DNA from: Telmatospirillum siberiense
GTDB lineage: Bacteria > Pseudomonadota > Alphaproteobacteria > Rhodospirillales > Magnetospirillaceae
Reading direction: 5' to 3'
Assembly (NCBI RefSeq): GCF_002845745.1
Contig: NZ_PIUM01000031.1
Location: 1 to 64,000 of the forward strand
DNA: 64,000 nucleotides
The translations under genes and the position numbers were made by a program. Below, in pieces: positions 34,207 to 44,005 of the stretch. The notes below the pieces were generated by a model. That model did no database searches. It was not told the origin of the DNA and saw only the letters and a list, made by a program, of their open reading frames with translations. Position 1 is the stretch's first letter. Every line of letters starts with the position of its first letter.

Positions 34207-34354
34207 CACGGCTGTCCGGCAGAGTTTGTGCGTTGCTCGCATTTGAGTGATAGCCGCAACCAAAAACCGTCATTGCCGGACTTGATCTGGCAATCCATGA
34301 TTGCATAGATCGGCCGACGTCATTTGAAGCGGGCACGTGGATGCCCGTGTCAAG
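34207..34354 (-). repeat. 148-bp dispersed intergenic repeat, copy 2 (inverted)
   Basis: This is the inverted counterpart of 18885-19032. It lies in the 402-bp gap after metH (34074-34475). Apart from this element and a short fragment of the same family at about 34420-34437, I see nothing in the gap. Confidence 0.65.
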
Positions 34355-34475
34355 CACACGGCTGACGACCTTTGGTAGATAAACCGGGCGTAATTTTTCC
34401 TGAATATCAAGGGCGAAATCCGTGCCGGACAGCCGTGGGGCGGCATGGGCTTCACGGACCGGGAAACGCATCCCA

Positions 34476-36314
34476 ATGGGTGGGAGGACGGTGTTTTTGC
34501 GCAGGTTGACTTATGGTCTCATCGGTCTCGCCGGGGGCATCATGGCGTTCGTAACGCTGTCCTTCATGCTGCTCGACCGCTTCGAGCTTGGTCCGCTTCT
34601 GGCATGGAGCGCCAGCGCGGTGTTCGGGCGGACGGTGACGGTCGCCGGGCTGCATGTCATCCCGGGAAAGTGGTTGATCGTTGGCGTGGAAGGCGTGCGA
34701 GTGGCGAACATTCCCGGCGGTTCTCGGCCGGTGATGGCGGAATTGCGGCAACTGACGGCCGAGGTCGAGACTTTGTCTCTCCTGTGGGGACCTGCCAATG
34801 TGCGGCGTCTGGAGATTGACGGCTTCTCTCTTCTGCTCGAATACGCGAAGGACGGCACGCGAAATTGGCGCCGCGGCAAAGCGCCCCCCCGCTCCGCCGA
34901 ACCAGGGGATCGCAGCTGGGTTCCCTCGTTGCCCGACGTTCGGGTTCGTGCCAGCGAGATCACTTTTCTCACCTCCAGCGGCGCCACGTTGCGGACCCGG
35001 CTCGACGATGCGACATTGCTCACGACGGGTCCGGATGCGCCTATGCGGTTGAGCGCCGTCGGGGCCTATCACGAAACGCCGCTCCGACTGGATGCCGACC
35101 TGCAATCCATCGCCGTGCTGCGCGACGCGTCAGTTCCTTATGGCGCCGACGTCCGTTTTACCTCCGGCGACACCACGTTAAGATTCACCGGGACGTTGAC
35201 GCGGCCGCTCGATGTCGATGGAGCCAAAGGCTCGTTGTTCCTGCACGCGCCCACCTTGGGAGCGATTCTGGCGATGGGTGGAGCGAAGAGCGGGGGCAAG
35301 ACGTCGCTAGAGCTTTCCGGAGCGCTGACCCGAACCGGCGATCTTTGGGTTTTGGCTGAGACCACCGGAAAACTGAACGACAGTGTGCTGATGCCATCTA
35401 CCATACGGCTGGCGGAAGGCGGTCGTGCCCAGGCTGATGATGTGACGTTCGATCTGGCTTTCGACCGCCTGAACCTGGATCCCCTGCTGGTCGTCGCCAT
35501 CGCCGAGGGTGACGCAGGCTCTTCGCTCGTGGTCGAACGTCGACCGGATACGCTGCTCGGTGGCCGGGTGAGCGCCCGTACGCTCTCCTTCCGGCGGTAC
35601 GGGGCGAAGAACATGACATTTTCGGGTTCCATCACTCCAGGACAAATCAAGTTCGATGAACTGGCGATGACGGTTTTCGATGGCCGTTTTCAGGCATCCG
35701 GTCAGGCGGAATCGGCCGACCGGGGGGGAGGTCTCAAGGTTCGGGCATCTATGGTCGGTTTGGATCTGCGGCAGCTTCACCGCGCCGGTATTGCCGTGCC
35801 GATGCTGGGGCGCTTGGATTGGCAGATCGAGGCCGAGGCGACGGGAGAGACCCTGGCGTCCGCGGCGCGGACAGCGCATGTTTCCGCCGTAATGTGGATG
35901 ACGGGGGGCGGTCTGTCTCGTGATCTGCTTGAGAAGGCATCGATCGACATCCGCCGGCTGTTCCGGGCACCCAAAGGCATGGTTCCGATCTCTTGTCTGC
36001 TCGGCGTGATCGATATGCACGGGGGCATCGGAACCATCTCGCCACTGCGGATCCGCACGAACGATGGAACGATTGCCGGCCAGGGGCGGTTCGATCTTCC
36101 CGGAGACCGGATCGATTTGGTGATCGCTAGCCAATCGGCGACGACCAGTGATTTCGCGCTGGATATCCCGTTGCGTATCAGCGGATCGATCATGGAACCG
36201 GATGTGGGGTTGGCCTCGGGGGACGGGCTCGCGCCAGCCGACGCCGATCCGCACGATCTTTTGCCCGCGCTCCGTGACGTGGCGCGACGAAACGCCTGTA
36301 ACGCCCCTCAGTAG
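34476..36314 (+). CDS. AsmA-family protein
   Basis: A 612-residue protein with one N-terminal membrane helix (LTYGLIGLAGGIMAFVTLSFMLL) and a long beta-rich periplasmic body. The C-terminal part has the AsmA signature region: GGGLSRDLLEKASID, a central VPISCLLGVIDMHGGIGTISPLRIRTNDGTIAGQGRFDLPGDRIDL, then LDIPLRISGSIMEPDV. AsmA-like proteins bridge the envelope and affect outer-membrane lipid balance. No neighbour suggests a specific partner, though mlaA-mlaC lie 6 kb away. ATG 34476 is used; GTG 34491 with GGGAGG close upstream is the alternative. Confidence 0.8.
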   Translation: MGGRTVFLRRLTYGLIGLAGGIMAFVTLSFMLLDRFELGPLLAWSASAVFGRTVTVAGLHVIPGKWLIVGVEGVRVANIPGGSRPVMAELRQLTAEVETLSLLWGPANVRRLEIDGFSLLLEYAKDGTRNWRRGKAPPRSAEPGDRSWVPSLPDVRVRASEITFLTSSGATLRTRLDDATLLTTGPDAPMRLSAVGAYHETPLRLDADLQSIAVLRDASVPYGADVRFTSGDTTLRFTGTLTRPLDVDGAKGSLFLHAPTLGAILAMGGAKSGGKTSLELSGALTRTGDLWVLAETTGKLNDSVLMPSTIRLAEGGRAQADDVTFDLAFDRLNLDPLLVVAIAEGDAGSSLVVERRPDTLLGGRVSARTLSFRRYGAKNMTFSGSITPGQIKFDELAMTVFDGRFQASGQAESADRGGGLKVRASMVGLDLRQLHRAGIAVPMLGRLDWQIEAEATGETLASAARTAHVSAVMWMTGGGLSRDLLEKASIDIRRLFRAPKGMVPISCLLGVIDMHGGIGTISPLRIRTNDGTIAGQGRFDLPGDRIDLVIASQSATTSDFALDIPLRISGSIMEPDVGLASGDGLAPADADPHDLLPALRDVARRNACNAPQ

Positions 36315-36378
36315 ACCGCCGCAATTGGTGCCCACCGTCCGGATGAATATACGTGAACTCCGCCGAACTTGTTGCCTG

Positions 36379-36447
36379 TAATACCGGATCTCGGTGATCG
36401 GAACCGATCACCGAGCCCTCAATCGCCGGGCGGGTTTCTCCGAAACC
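36379..36447 (+). repeat. 69-bp dispersed palindromic repeat, copy 2
   Basis: Direct repeat of 22553-22621 with two base differences by eye. Located in the short gap between two converging genes (AsmA-like and GGDEF-EAL), it could act as a bidirectional 3' structure. Confidence 0.7.
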
Positions 36448-36463
36448 GTTGCTTGGCTTCGCC

Positions 36464-39400
36464 TCAATTGGCGAGGCTTTGCAGCGACATCTGGAATTCC
36501 TCCAGCGGCAGCGGTCGTCCGAAAAGAAATCCTTGGTAGGCATGACAGCCCAAGCCAGAGAGAAAGCCTCGCTGCGCTTCTGTTTCCACGCCCTCGGCGA
36601 TGACCGACAGGCCCATGGTCTGTCCCAAAGCGACGATAGTCTTGGCAATGGCCGCGTCATTGGCATCCGTGAGCACATCTTTGACGAACGATCTGTCGAT
36701 CTTCAATTGATCCAAGGGGAGGCGTTTCAGATAGGAAAGCGATGAATAGCCGGTACCGAAATCGTCGAGCGAGAACCTTACGCCACGAGATCGCAGCGCT
36801 GTCATCTTGGCGATAACGTCCTCGATATTGTCCACCAATAAGCTTTCGGTCAGTTCCAGTTTGAGCTTTTGCGGATTGGCTCCGGTTTTTTCCAGCGTTG
36901 AAAGCGTTTGTTCGATAAAATTCGGTTGCCGGAACTGGAGGGCGCTGACATTGACGGCGAGAACGATATGAGCGGTGTCTTTCCGCGTATCCCAAGTCGC
37001 TATCTGGCGACAGGCGGTTTCCAATACCCACTGTCCCAAAGGCAGGATCAGTCCGGTTTCCTCAGCCAGGGGAATGAACTGGCCAGGGGCCACCACGCCG
37101 CGCTCGGGATGGTTCCAGCGGATCAAAGCCTCGGCTCCGACAAGATGGCCATGCTCGACCTGTGGCTGATAGTGGAGTGAGAACTGCGCTTTCCCGACCG
37201 CTCGGTGAAGATCGTCTTCCATCGCCACGCGGGTATTGATTGCCGCCTGCAGATCTGGAGAAAAAAAACGCAGCGTGTTCCGGCCCGCCACTTTGGCCTG
37301 GTACATCGCAATATCGGCCTGCGTCAGCAAGTCATCCGAGTTTTCGTAACGTTTTCCGAACAGAATGACGCCGATGCTGGTCGTACTTCTGTATTCCCGG
37401 CCGGAGAGAAGATAGGGTTGGGCGATGGCGTCGAGGATTTTTTTTCCGATATCTTCCGCCTGGGTAGCGGATTCCTCCAGGTTCTCGCTTAAGTCTTCGA
37501 TCAGTACGATGAATTCGTCTCCTCCCAGTCGCGCGACAGTGTCGGATTCGCGGACATTGCCCATGAGACGCGTGGCGACCTCCTGCAACATCAGATCGCC
37601 TATGGCGTGACCGCTGCTATCGTTCAGCGTCTTGAAGTTGTCGAGATCGACGAACAGCAAGGCGCATGTCCGCTTATTGCGGGCGGCGACGGCCAGGGCA
37701 TGGCCCAATCGGTCGGTCAGAAGCCGCCGGTTGGGCAGATGAGTCAACGGATCGTAGAACGCGAGAGTCTTGATCTCCTCCTCGGCCTTTTTGATATCCG
37801 AGATATCCCTTGTGACCGAAAGAATGCAGAGCTCGTCGTCGAGTTCGATCAGCGATGCCGAGATCAATCCCCAAAGCAATTCGCCGTTCTTCTTTCTGAA
37901 CTGGGCTTCCACGTTTTGGCAGAACAAGGCTTGCCTTAGCGTTTCAATCAAATTCCGCCGATCTTCCGGATTCACCCAGATACTGATGTCCGGCGGCTTG
38001 CGCCCGATGACGTCATCGTGGTCAAAACCCATGATATTGACGAAACCGTCATTGACATCGACATAGGTTCCGTCGCTCATCCGATTGATGGCAATGGCGT
38101 CCAGGCTGGTCTGGAATACCAGACGATAGCGCGTTTCGCTCGCCTGCAGCGCCGTGACCGACTGCCGGCGCTCGGTCTCGCGGGCGAAATTGTCGAGCGC
38201 GAAGCTGATATCCACTGCCATTTCGATCAGCAGCTCGCGCGCCCCTTCGTCGAAGGCGTCCGTCGTATCGGAGTAGATGACAAGGCATCCTGCCGGGATA
38301 CCGTTCCTATGCAAAGGCAGGGATGCCAGGCCGTGAAAGCCGGCGTTTTTGGCCCGCTCATGCCAGGACTGTGTTGCCGGCCCAACCATAAAATCGCGGA
38401 CGAGATCCTGATACCATATTGCCTGGTTGTCGCGAATCGACGTCGCGGATGGGGCTCGGGAAAGCGGCTCGGCGAGATCCAATGGAACCGTCAGACCGTC
38501 CATATACCCTGTGGTGTCGCCATAAGAGACGATCGGATCAACCCGCTTGCGATCCTTATCCAAAAGGCCGATCCAGGCCATCTTTGCGAACCCATATTCC
38601 ACCACGCAGCGACAAATCTTCGGAAAGAGATCCGCCTCGTTCGCGCTGTGTACGATCGCCTGGTTGCACTGACTCAATGCCGCATAGAGATTGGCCAGCC
38701 GGCGGGATTTGGCCTCGGCCGCCCGAACCCTGACCGACTCCCGATGGATCTTGCCGTTCTCTCGCAGGACCAGCAACGCCTCCTGCATCTGGCCGACTTC
38801 ATCCCCATAGGTCTTGGGAGGGATTTCGACGGTGAAATCCTGTCTTGCCAGCCGGGTGATCAAGCCGGTCAGCGTCTGGATCGGCCGGCTCACCCGCCGG
38901 GTCACCACCAGAAAACCACCCACGGAAAGTGCCAGCGCGGCCAGGAGGACGGCGCCATCCGCCACCAAAATACGGTTGGCGCGCGTGGCATGCTCCCCGG
39001 CGCGAGACACCATCTGGTCGAGCGCCACAATGCTCACCGCTGCGACAGCGGCGTTGTTTTCGTTGTAGATCTTCCGCAACCCTTCGGCATCGACGCGTGC
39101 CGGCCGCCTTGCGGCGAGCGCGTCGATGAGGGCTTTCATGTCGTCGGCGTAGTGTTCCGTGAAGCTCGTGCCGGCCTTTTCGACGGCCTCGACCAGAGCA
39201 CGCGGCGCGTCATCGCGGGCGGCCGCTTCCGTGACCTGACGCCAGGCGCCGTCGGCGCGACCCATGTTCTGGTGCCAGACGACCGCTTCGGCATCTGTCA
39301 TCGCCTGCCCCGCCGAAACAAGCTCCTGTCCTTTGAGTGCGGCAAGCCCGAGATTGAGGCGGGCCGTCCAGGCGGCGTGCTTGACCTCCAGATAGTGATC

Positions 39401-39937
39401 GATCAGCGGATCGGTCAGTTTGATCGCCGCTTCAAGCGGATCGCTGATAGCCAGATTGGCGTCAAGCATGGATTGGGTCACTTGCGACCAGGTCTGGACG
39501 AGAGTGGGGTCGCGTGCGGATTTCGCTTGATGGACGGCGGCGTCGACTTGGGACTGCAAGGTGCCGACGGCCTGGTGGGCGGCTTTCAGCCGTTCCAGTC
39601 CCGGGGCTCGTTCGAGCGAGCCGAGGCCCTTGAGCGCCTCGGCATAGCCGGCCTCGTATTCGGCCCGGGCTGCGGCGGCGATCGCATCCGCGTCGCGGCC
39701 GATCGGCTCATCTCCCAGCAGGGCGAAGATTTTCGGGCCTCGCTCGTTGCGCAGCCCGGTCAGCGAGCGGAACAACTGTTTGCTGATGACGGTCGAGGTG
39801 GCGATTCGCCGTGCGTTCGCGGCCTCGTCATAAGCATTGAGGAGTGCATTGGCGCTCAACCCGGTGACAAGCAATCCCAAGGCGCCAATGACCGAGACAA
39901 GAGTGGCACGGATTGTAATGTCGGGAAAATGGAACAC
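36464..39937 (-). CDS. Membrane sensor with HAMP, GAF, PAS, GGDEF and EAL domains
   Basis: A 1157-residue cyclic-di-GMP enzyme candidate. Order: membrane helix (about 8-30), long helical periplasmic sensor (30-325), second helix (VADGAVLLAALALSVGGFLVV), HAMP (about 350-400), GAF (about 430-585), PAS (about 596-715), GGDEF with the intact LGGDEF near residue 804, and EAL with GAEALIRW near residue 935. The EAL half keeps SLDDFGTGYSSLSYLKRLP and AEGVET, so phosphodiesterase activity is likely. Both outputs look intact, so net direction cannot be told. It stands alone and faces the AsmA gene. Confidence 0.92.
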   Translation of the reverse strand: MFHFPDITIRATLVSVIGALGLLVTGLSANALLNAYDEAANARRIATSTVISKQLFRSLTGLRNERGPKIFALLGDEPIGRDADAIAAAARAEYEAGYAEALKGLGSLERAPGLERLKAAHQAVGTLQSQVDAAVHQAKSARDPTLVQTWSQVTQSMLDANLAISDPLEAAIKLTDPLIDHYLEVKHAAWTARLNLGLAALKGQELVSAGQAMTDAEAVVWHQNMGRADGAWRQVTEAAARDDAPRALVEAVEKAGTSFTEHYADDMKALIDALAARRPARVDAEGLRKIYNENNAAVAAVSIVALDQMVSRAGEHATRANRILVADGAVLLAALALSVGGFLVVTRRVSRPIQTLTGLITRLARQDFTVEIPPKTYGDEVGQMQEALLVLRENGKIHRESVRVRAAEAKSRRLANLYAALSQCNQAIVHSANEADLFPKICRCVVEYGFAKMAWIGLLDKDRKRVDPIVSYGDTTGYMDGLTVPLDLAEPLSRAPSATSIRDNQAIWYQDLVRDFMVGPATQSWHERAKNAGFHGLASLPLHRNGIPAGCLVIYSDTTDAFDEGARELLIEMAVDISFALDNFARETERRQSVTALQASETRYRLVFQTSLDAIAINRMSDGTYVDVNDGFVNIMGFDHDDVIGRKPPDISIWVNPEDRRNLIETLRQALFCQNVEAQFRKKNGELLWGLISASLIELDDELCILSVTRDISDIKKAEEEIKTLAFYDPLTHLPNRRLLTDRLGHALAVAARNKRTCALLFVDLDNFKTLNDSSGHAIGDLMLQEVATRLMGNVRESDTVARLGGDEFIVLIEDLSENLEESATQAEDIGKKILDAIAQPYLLSGREYRSTTSIGVILFGKRYENSDDLLTQADIAMYQAKVAGRNTLRFFSPDLQAAINTRVAMEDDLHRAVGKAQFSLHYQPQVEHGHLVGAEALIRWNHPERGVVAPGQFIPLAEETGLILPLGQWVLETACRQIATWDTRKDTAHIVLAVNVSALQFRQPNFIEQTLSTLEKTGANPQKLKLELTESLLVDNIEDVIAKMTALRSRGVRFSLDDFGTGYSSLSYLKRLPLDQLKIDRSFVKDVLTDANDAAIAKTIVALGQTMGLSVIAEGVETEAQRGFLSGLGCHAYQGFLFGRPLPLEEFQMSLQSLAN

Positions 39938-40087
39938 TGTCGCACCCTCTGCTGTCGTGTCTCCGGCATCGAATAATCATGCAAAATAATAGGGTGATGA
40001 TTTTCATAGTATGCACGGTCGCAGAGGATCTCCGTAGTTGATTTTTTTTCGTTACCGATGGCGCCGTCGCCATTCTTGAAGATCCGC

Positions 40088-42412
40088 TCAGGAGATGGCG
40101 AGCCGCCTGAACAGCAAGATTTTCACCGCATCCAAGCAGAAGGCCAGGACGATTGCCGCACCGAATACACATGTCACGATGACTGCCGGCAAAGGCGCCA
40201 TCAGGACGCCTTGAGTGGCGAGCGTGCCGAACAGGGTGATGTCGAGGATGGACGACGCGATCAGCCAGGAACCGGGCCGGGAACTCCACAAATGCCGGCG
40301 CTCGCGCGAGACATAGAAAATTGCCTGACCGCTGTACACCAGGGTGATGACCGTCAGCGTGCGCAACCTGTCGCTATCGAGGCCGAGGACGAAGCGACCG
40401 ACCGCGAGACTGGCGGTACAGAAAATGAGATCGCAAAATCCCAGGATGATGCCGGCGATGGTGAGGTTGCCGATTCGCCAGACATTGGGGGTCGGCGACG
40501 GCCGGACATTGTCCGTTGCCGACGATAGTGCGAAGAAGTCGCCGGCCACCATCATCAGGACCATCAGTAACGGCGTCAGCACGGCGGTTCCGGAGATGAC
40601 AAGTCCGGCCAGTAGCAAGAGCACCTGAACGACCTTGTGGATGATGGAGCGGAACGTGTAGGTCAGGATTCGCTGGAAGGTCGTGCGTCCCTCCTGCACG
40701 GCGGCGACGACGCCACCGAGGCCCTGTTCGGTGAGTACGATGCCGGCTGCCGATTTTGCCACATCGGTTGCCGTAAGGACGGCGATACCCATTTGTGCCT
40801 GGCGTAGCGCCGGTGCGTCATTGGCGCCGTCCCCGCACATGCCGACCACATGGCCACCGCGCTGAAACGCCTGGACGAGCGCATATTTGTCCGCAGGCAA
40901 CACGCCGGCGAAGACGCCGAAGTCTTTGGCACCGATATCGTGGGGTAAGGGCACGGTCGCGCAGATCGGTCCGGTGATTCCGACCGCGTCCGCCACAACT
41001 CGGGCCGTCACCGACGAGTCGCCCGTTACCATCACCGTACGCACGCCGAGGTCGTGCAACTGGGTGATGAGTGCCGCCGAGTCCTCGCGTGGCGGATCGC
41101 TCAGAGCGATCACGCCGGCAATGCGCAACGGTTCGGCCGGTCCCACCGCGACGACCAGAACGCGGAATCCCTTGGCCTGAAGGTCTTCGACCATCGCCGT
41201 CGCGGGTATGGATGGTTCGGTGATCGTCGCGACGGCCGCCAGGGCGCCTTTGACGATCCTCATGGGCCTGCCCTCGGCATCGATGGCCGCGGCCTCCGAC
41301 ATCTTTCGCGCGGGATCGAAAGGCGTGAAGGCGACGAGCTTCCAATGCGCCATGCCGGCCGGCTGGGAGGCTGCTCGGATGGCGCCATCCAAAGGATCTG
41401 ACCCGCCATCGGAACTTGCCATCGCCGCCATCGCCATGATTTGCGATGCGTCGAAACCCGGCAGAGCGTTACAGGCGGTGACCGCGAGTTCGTTACGCGT
41501 CAGCGTCCCTGTCTTGTCGGCGCAGAGAACATCCATTCCAGCAGCCTCGTCGAGTGCCGAAAGGCGGGTCGGTAGAACGCCGCGCCGCGCCACGGCCCGT
41601 GCTCCGACCGTCGCCGCGAGGGTGAACATCGACGGAAGCGCCACCGGAATCGAGGCCAGGACAGCAACCAGCACCAACGGCGCGATCTGCGCAAACGGCA
41701 TCGACAAATACACGGCGTAGGCGATCAACAGGACTGTTACGCCGCCATTGAACAGAGCGAGGTAACTTACCACGCGAAACACCGCCTTCTGCTCGGTGCT
41801 CTCGACATGGGCGGCGCGGATGAGCTCGGCGCTGCGACCGAATTTTGTCCGGCTGCCCGTCACGAGGATCTCGGCCGCCGCTTCGCCCCGGCGAATAAGG
41901 GCGCCTGCATAAGTCTCGAAGCCGGGGCCGGCTTCGACCGGTGCGGACTCGCCTGTCAATGTCGATTGATCGATGAGGACGGCCCCGGTAAGCAACCGGA
42001 CATCGGCGGGGACGACGGCGCCGAGCGACAGCTTGACCACATCGCCCCGGACCAGTTCGACTGCCGGGATCGTTTTCCAAATGCCGTCGCGTCGCACCGA
42101 TGCGGTTATGGCCAGACGGGATTTCAAGGCTTTGAGCGTCGCCTGGGCGCGACCCTCCTGAAAGAATCCCAAGCCCGCATTGAATATCAGGAGGAATGCG
42201 ATGGCCGACGCCTCGACATATTCGCCGAGCACCAATTGAAGAAAGACCGCCACCTCGAGCATCCATGGAACCGGCGCCCACAACTTCTGCAAGGCCCGAT
42301 TGATTGGATGCTGGGCCACATCCGGAACGGCATTTGTTCCATCGGTCGCGAGGCGGCGTCCGGCCTCGTCGCCGGTCAATCCCGTCAAGGAATCGGAAGT
42401 CGTCGTATTCAT
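40088..42412 (-). CDS. P-type ATPase of the plasma-membrane proton pump class (P3A)
   Basis: A 774-residue P-type ATPase. It carries the phosphorylated Asp299 in CADKTGTLTRNEL, TGES in IDQSTLTGESAPVE, and GDGANDAPALRQAQMGIAV in the hinge. The opening segment (NPINRALQKLWAPVPWMLEVAVFLQLVLGEYVEA in outline) and lack of N-terminal metal-binding domains fit the P3A proton-exporting group rather than heavy-metal or calcium pumps. About ten membrane helices are apparent. It is 36 bp behind a DegP-type protease gene in the same direction. Role in pH homeostasis or acid stress is inferred from the class. Confidence 0.88.
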   Translation of the reverse strand: MNTTTSDSLTGLTGDEAGRRLATDGTNAVPDVAQHPINRALQKLWAPVPWMLEVAVFLQLVLGEYVEASAIAFLLIFNAGLGFFQEGRAQATLKALKSRLAITASVRRDGIWKTIPAVELVRGDVVKLSLGAVVPADVRLLTGAVLIDQSTLTGESAPVEAGPGFETYAGALIRRGEAAAEILVTGSRTKFGRSAELIRAAHVESTEQKAVFRVVSYLALFNGGVTVLLIAYAVYLSMPFAQIAPLVLVAVLASIPVALPSMFTLAATVGARAVARRGVLPTRLSALDEAAGMDVLCADKTGTLTRNELAVTACNALPGFDASQIMAMAAMASSDGGSDPLDGAIRAASQPAGMAHWKLVAFTPFDPARKMSEAAAIDAEGRPMRIVKGALAAVATITEPSIPATAMVEDLQAKGFRVLVVAVGPAEPLRIAGVIALSDPPREDSAALITQLHDLGVRTVMVTGDSSVTARVVADAVGITGPICATVPLPHDIGAKDFGVFAGVLPADKYALVQAFQRGGHVVGMCGDGANDAPALRQAQMGIAVLTATDVAKSAAGIVLTEQGLGGVVAAVQEGRTTFQRILTYTFRSIIHKVVQVLLLLAGLVISGTAVLTPLLMVLMMVAGDFFALSSATDNVRPSPTPNVWRIGNLTIAGIILGFCDLIFCTASLAVGRFVLGLDSDRLRTLTVITLVYSGQAIFYVSRERRHLWSSRPGSWLIASSILDITLFGTLATQGVLMAPLPAVIVTCVFGAAIVLAFCLDAVKILLFRRLAIS

Positions 42413-42448
42413 TGGTTCATGGTGAACATCGTTCCGCTTCCTCGCCCG

Positions 42449-44005
42449 TTAATCTCTGCCGTCTTTGCTTTGGACTGGCAGGACCATGAATTGGTTGGCT
42501 CCGTGCCGATTGACCAGAATCAGCACATCGCCTTCTCCGGTAGCCGCGCGGAGCTTCTGCATGGCGGCGGCCGGCTGCGCCGTCGGTTGCTTGTCGATGG
42601 AAATCACCACATCTCCCGGGAGCAAACCGATGGCGGCGGCGGCGCTATGGACGTCCATGCCGCCGATGACGACACCCTCGACCGATGTCGCCAGATGGAG
42701 CTCCCGGCGAAGGTCCGCCGTCAGATCCGCGAACCAAATCCCCATGACTGTCGGCCCCTCGGCCGGATCACCGTTCTGCCTTCCCACGACGGTGTCAAGT
42801 TGCTTTGGAGTAGGCGTCTGGGCAACGATCACCTCCAAATTCCGTGTCTTTCCGTCCCGATCGAGCGTTACGAGAAGCTTGTCTCCGATCTTGGCCGTGA
42901 TGACGAATTTGGAGATGTCATATGGCACCATGACGGTGTGGCCATTGGCCTTTTTGATCACGTCGCCCGTCTGGATGCCTGCCTTGGCGGCCGGACTGTC
43001 CGGTGACACCGTATTGACCAGGAGCCCCATCGGCCGCTCGGGATCTATACGTAACGTCCGTGCGATTTCGGGAGAGATCGATTGAAGGCCGATTCCCAGG
43101 TATCCATGGTCGGCACGACCGGAATCCCGCAATTTTTGCACAATAACCTTGGCAATGCTGGACGGAATGGCAAAGCCGATACCGATGCTGCCGCCGGTCG
43201 GTGAATAGATCGCGGCATTGATACCCACCACGCGGCCGTTGGTATCGAAGGTCGGCCCACCCGAACTGCCACGGTTAATCGGAGCGTCGATCTGCAGAAA
43301 GTCGTCGAATGGGCCTTGCTGGAGGTTGCGCCCCAGGGCGGAGACAACTCCGGCGGTTACGGTGCCGCCAAGGCCAAACGGATTGCCGACCGTCATAACC
43401 CAGTCGCCTACTTCGACCTTGTCGCTGTCGCCCCATTGCAAGAAAGGCAGATTGCGGTTAACCGAGATCTTCAGAAGGGCAATATCGGTTTTGGGATCAC
43501 TGCCGACGATTGTGGCCAAGTGTTGGGAGTTATCCGGGAAGATGACTGTGATCTTTGCCGCCCGCGCCACCACGTGGCTGTTCGTCACGATATAGCCCGT
43601 CGGATCGATGACGAAGGCCGAGCCGACCGAAATCATCTTTCCCCCCATCGTCGTTTTAACTCCTGGCGACAAAGGCGTTCCGGACGGCGCCCCGCGCTGC
43701 TCGAAATAACGCCGCAGGAAGTCGTAAAAATCCGCCGGGTTCCCTTGCTCTACGCCGTCTTCGCCTTGCCGCTCACCATCGGTAGTGGCCGTTTCGGGTG
43801 AAATCTCGGCCGAAATATTAACCACGGCAGGCAAAACGCGCTTGACCAGCGGCGACCAGCTCGGCATGGAGCCCATCGGCTTGGCCGGCGCGGACGAAGC
43901 GTCTGGCGCATTTTCCGCTTGGACCGGAGCCGACAGCGCGAAACAGGCAACGAAGACAATTGCCGTTCTTCGCAACGTCCGATTCATCGTGATCCCGAGG
44001 GCCAT
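42449..44005 (-). CDS. Periplasmic DegP/HtrA-type serine protease with two PDZ domains
   Basis: A 518-residue Do-type protease. A signal peptide (RTAIVFVACFALSAPVQA) leads to a trypsin-like domain with triad His144 (NSHVV), Asp174 (KTDIALLKI) and Ser248 (GSSGGPTF). PDZ1 spans about 290-380 (GYLGIGLQ, GLLVNTVSPDSPAAKAGIQTGDVI). A diverged PDZ2 lies at about 420-515 (GIWFADLTADL, AAAAIGLLPGDVVISID). ATG 44005 is preferred because AGAGGAG lies five bases upstream. It is the first gene of an operon with the P3A ATPase, an unusual pairing that suggests a shared envelope or pH stress response. Confidence 0.9.
   Translation of the reverse strand: MALGITMNRTLRRTAIVFVACFALSAPVQAENAPDASSAPAKPMGSMPSWSPLVKRVLPAVVNISAEISPETATTDGERQGEDGVEQGNPADFYDFLRRYFEQRGAPSGTPLSPGVKTTMGGKMISVGSAFVIDPTGYIVTNSHVVARAAKITVIFPDNSQHLATIVGSDPKTDIALLKISVNRNLPFLQWGDSDKVEVGDWVMTVGNPFGLGGTVTAGVVSALGRNLQQGPFDDFLQIDAPINRGSSGGPTFDTNGRVVGINAAIYSPTGGSIGIGFAIPSSIAKVIVQKLRDSGRADHGYLGIGLQSISPEIARTLRIDPERPMGLLVNTVSPDSPAAKAGIQTGDVIKKANGHTVMVPYDISKFVITAKIGDKLLVTLDRDGKTRNLEVIVAQTPTPKQLDTVVGRQNGDPAEGPTVMGIWFADLTADLRRELHLATSVEGVVIGGMDVHSAAAAIGLLPGDVVISIDKQPTAQPAAAMQKLRAATGEGDVLILVNRHGANQFMVLPVQSKDGRD

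Noticed and set aside
38018-39976. Plus-strand frame of 652 codons opposite the GGDEF-EAL gene
   Set aside because: It is a shadow of the sensor gene, and its composition is not protein-like.
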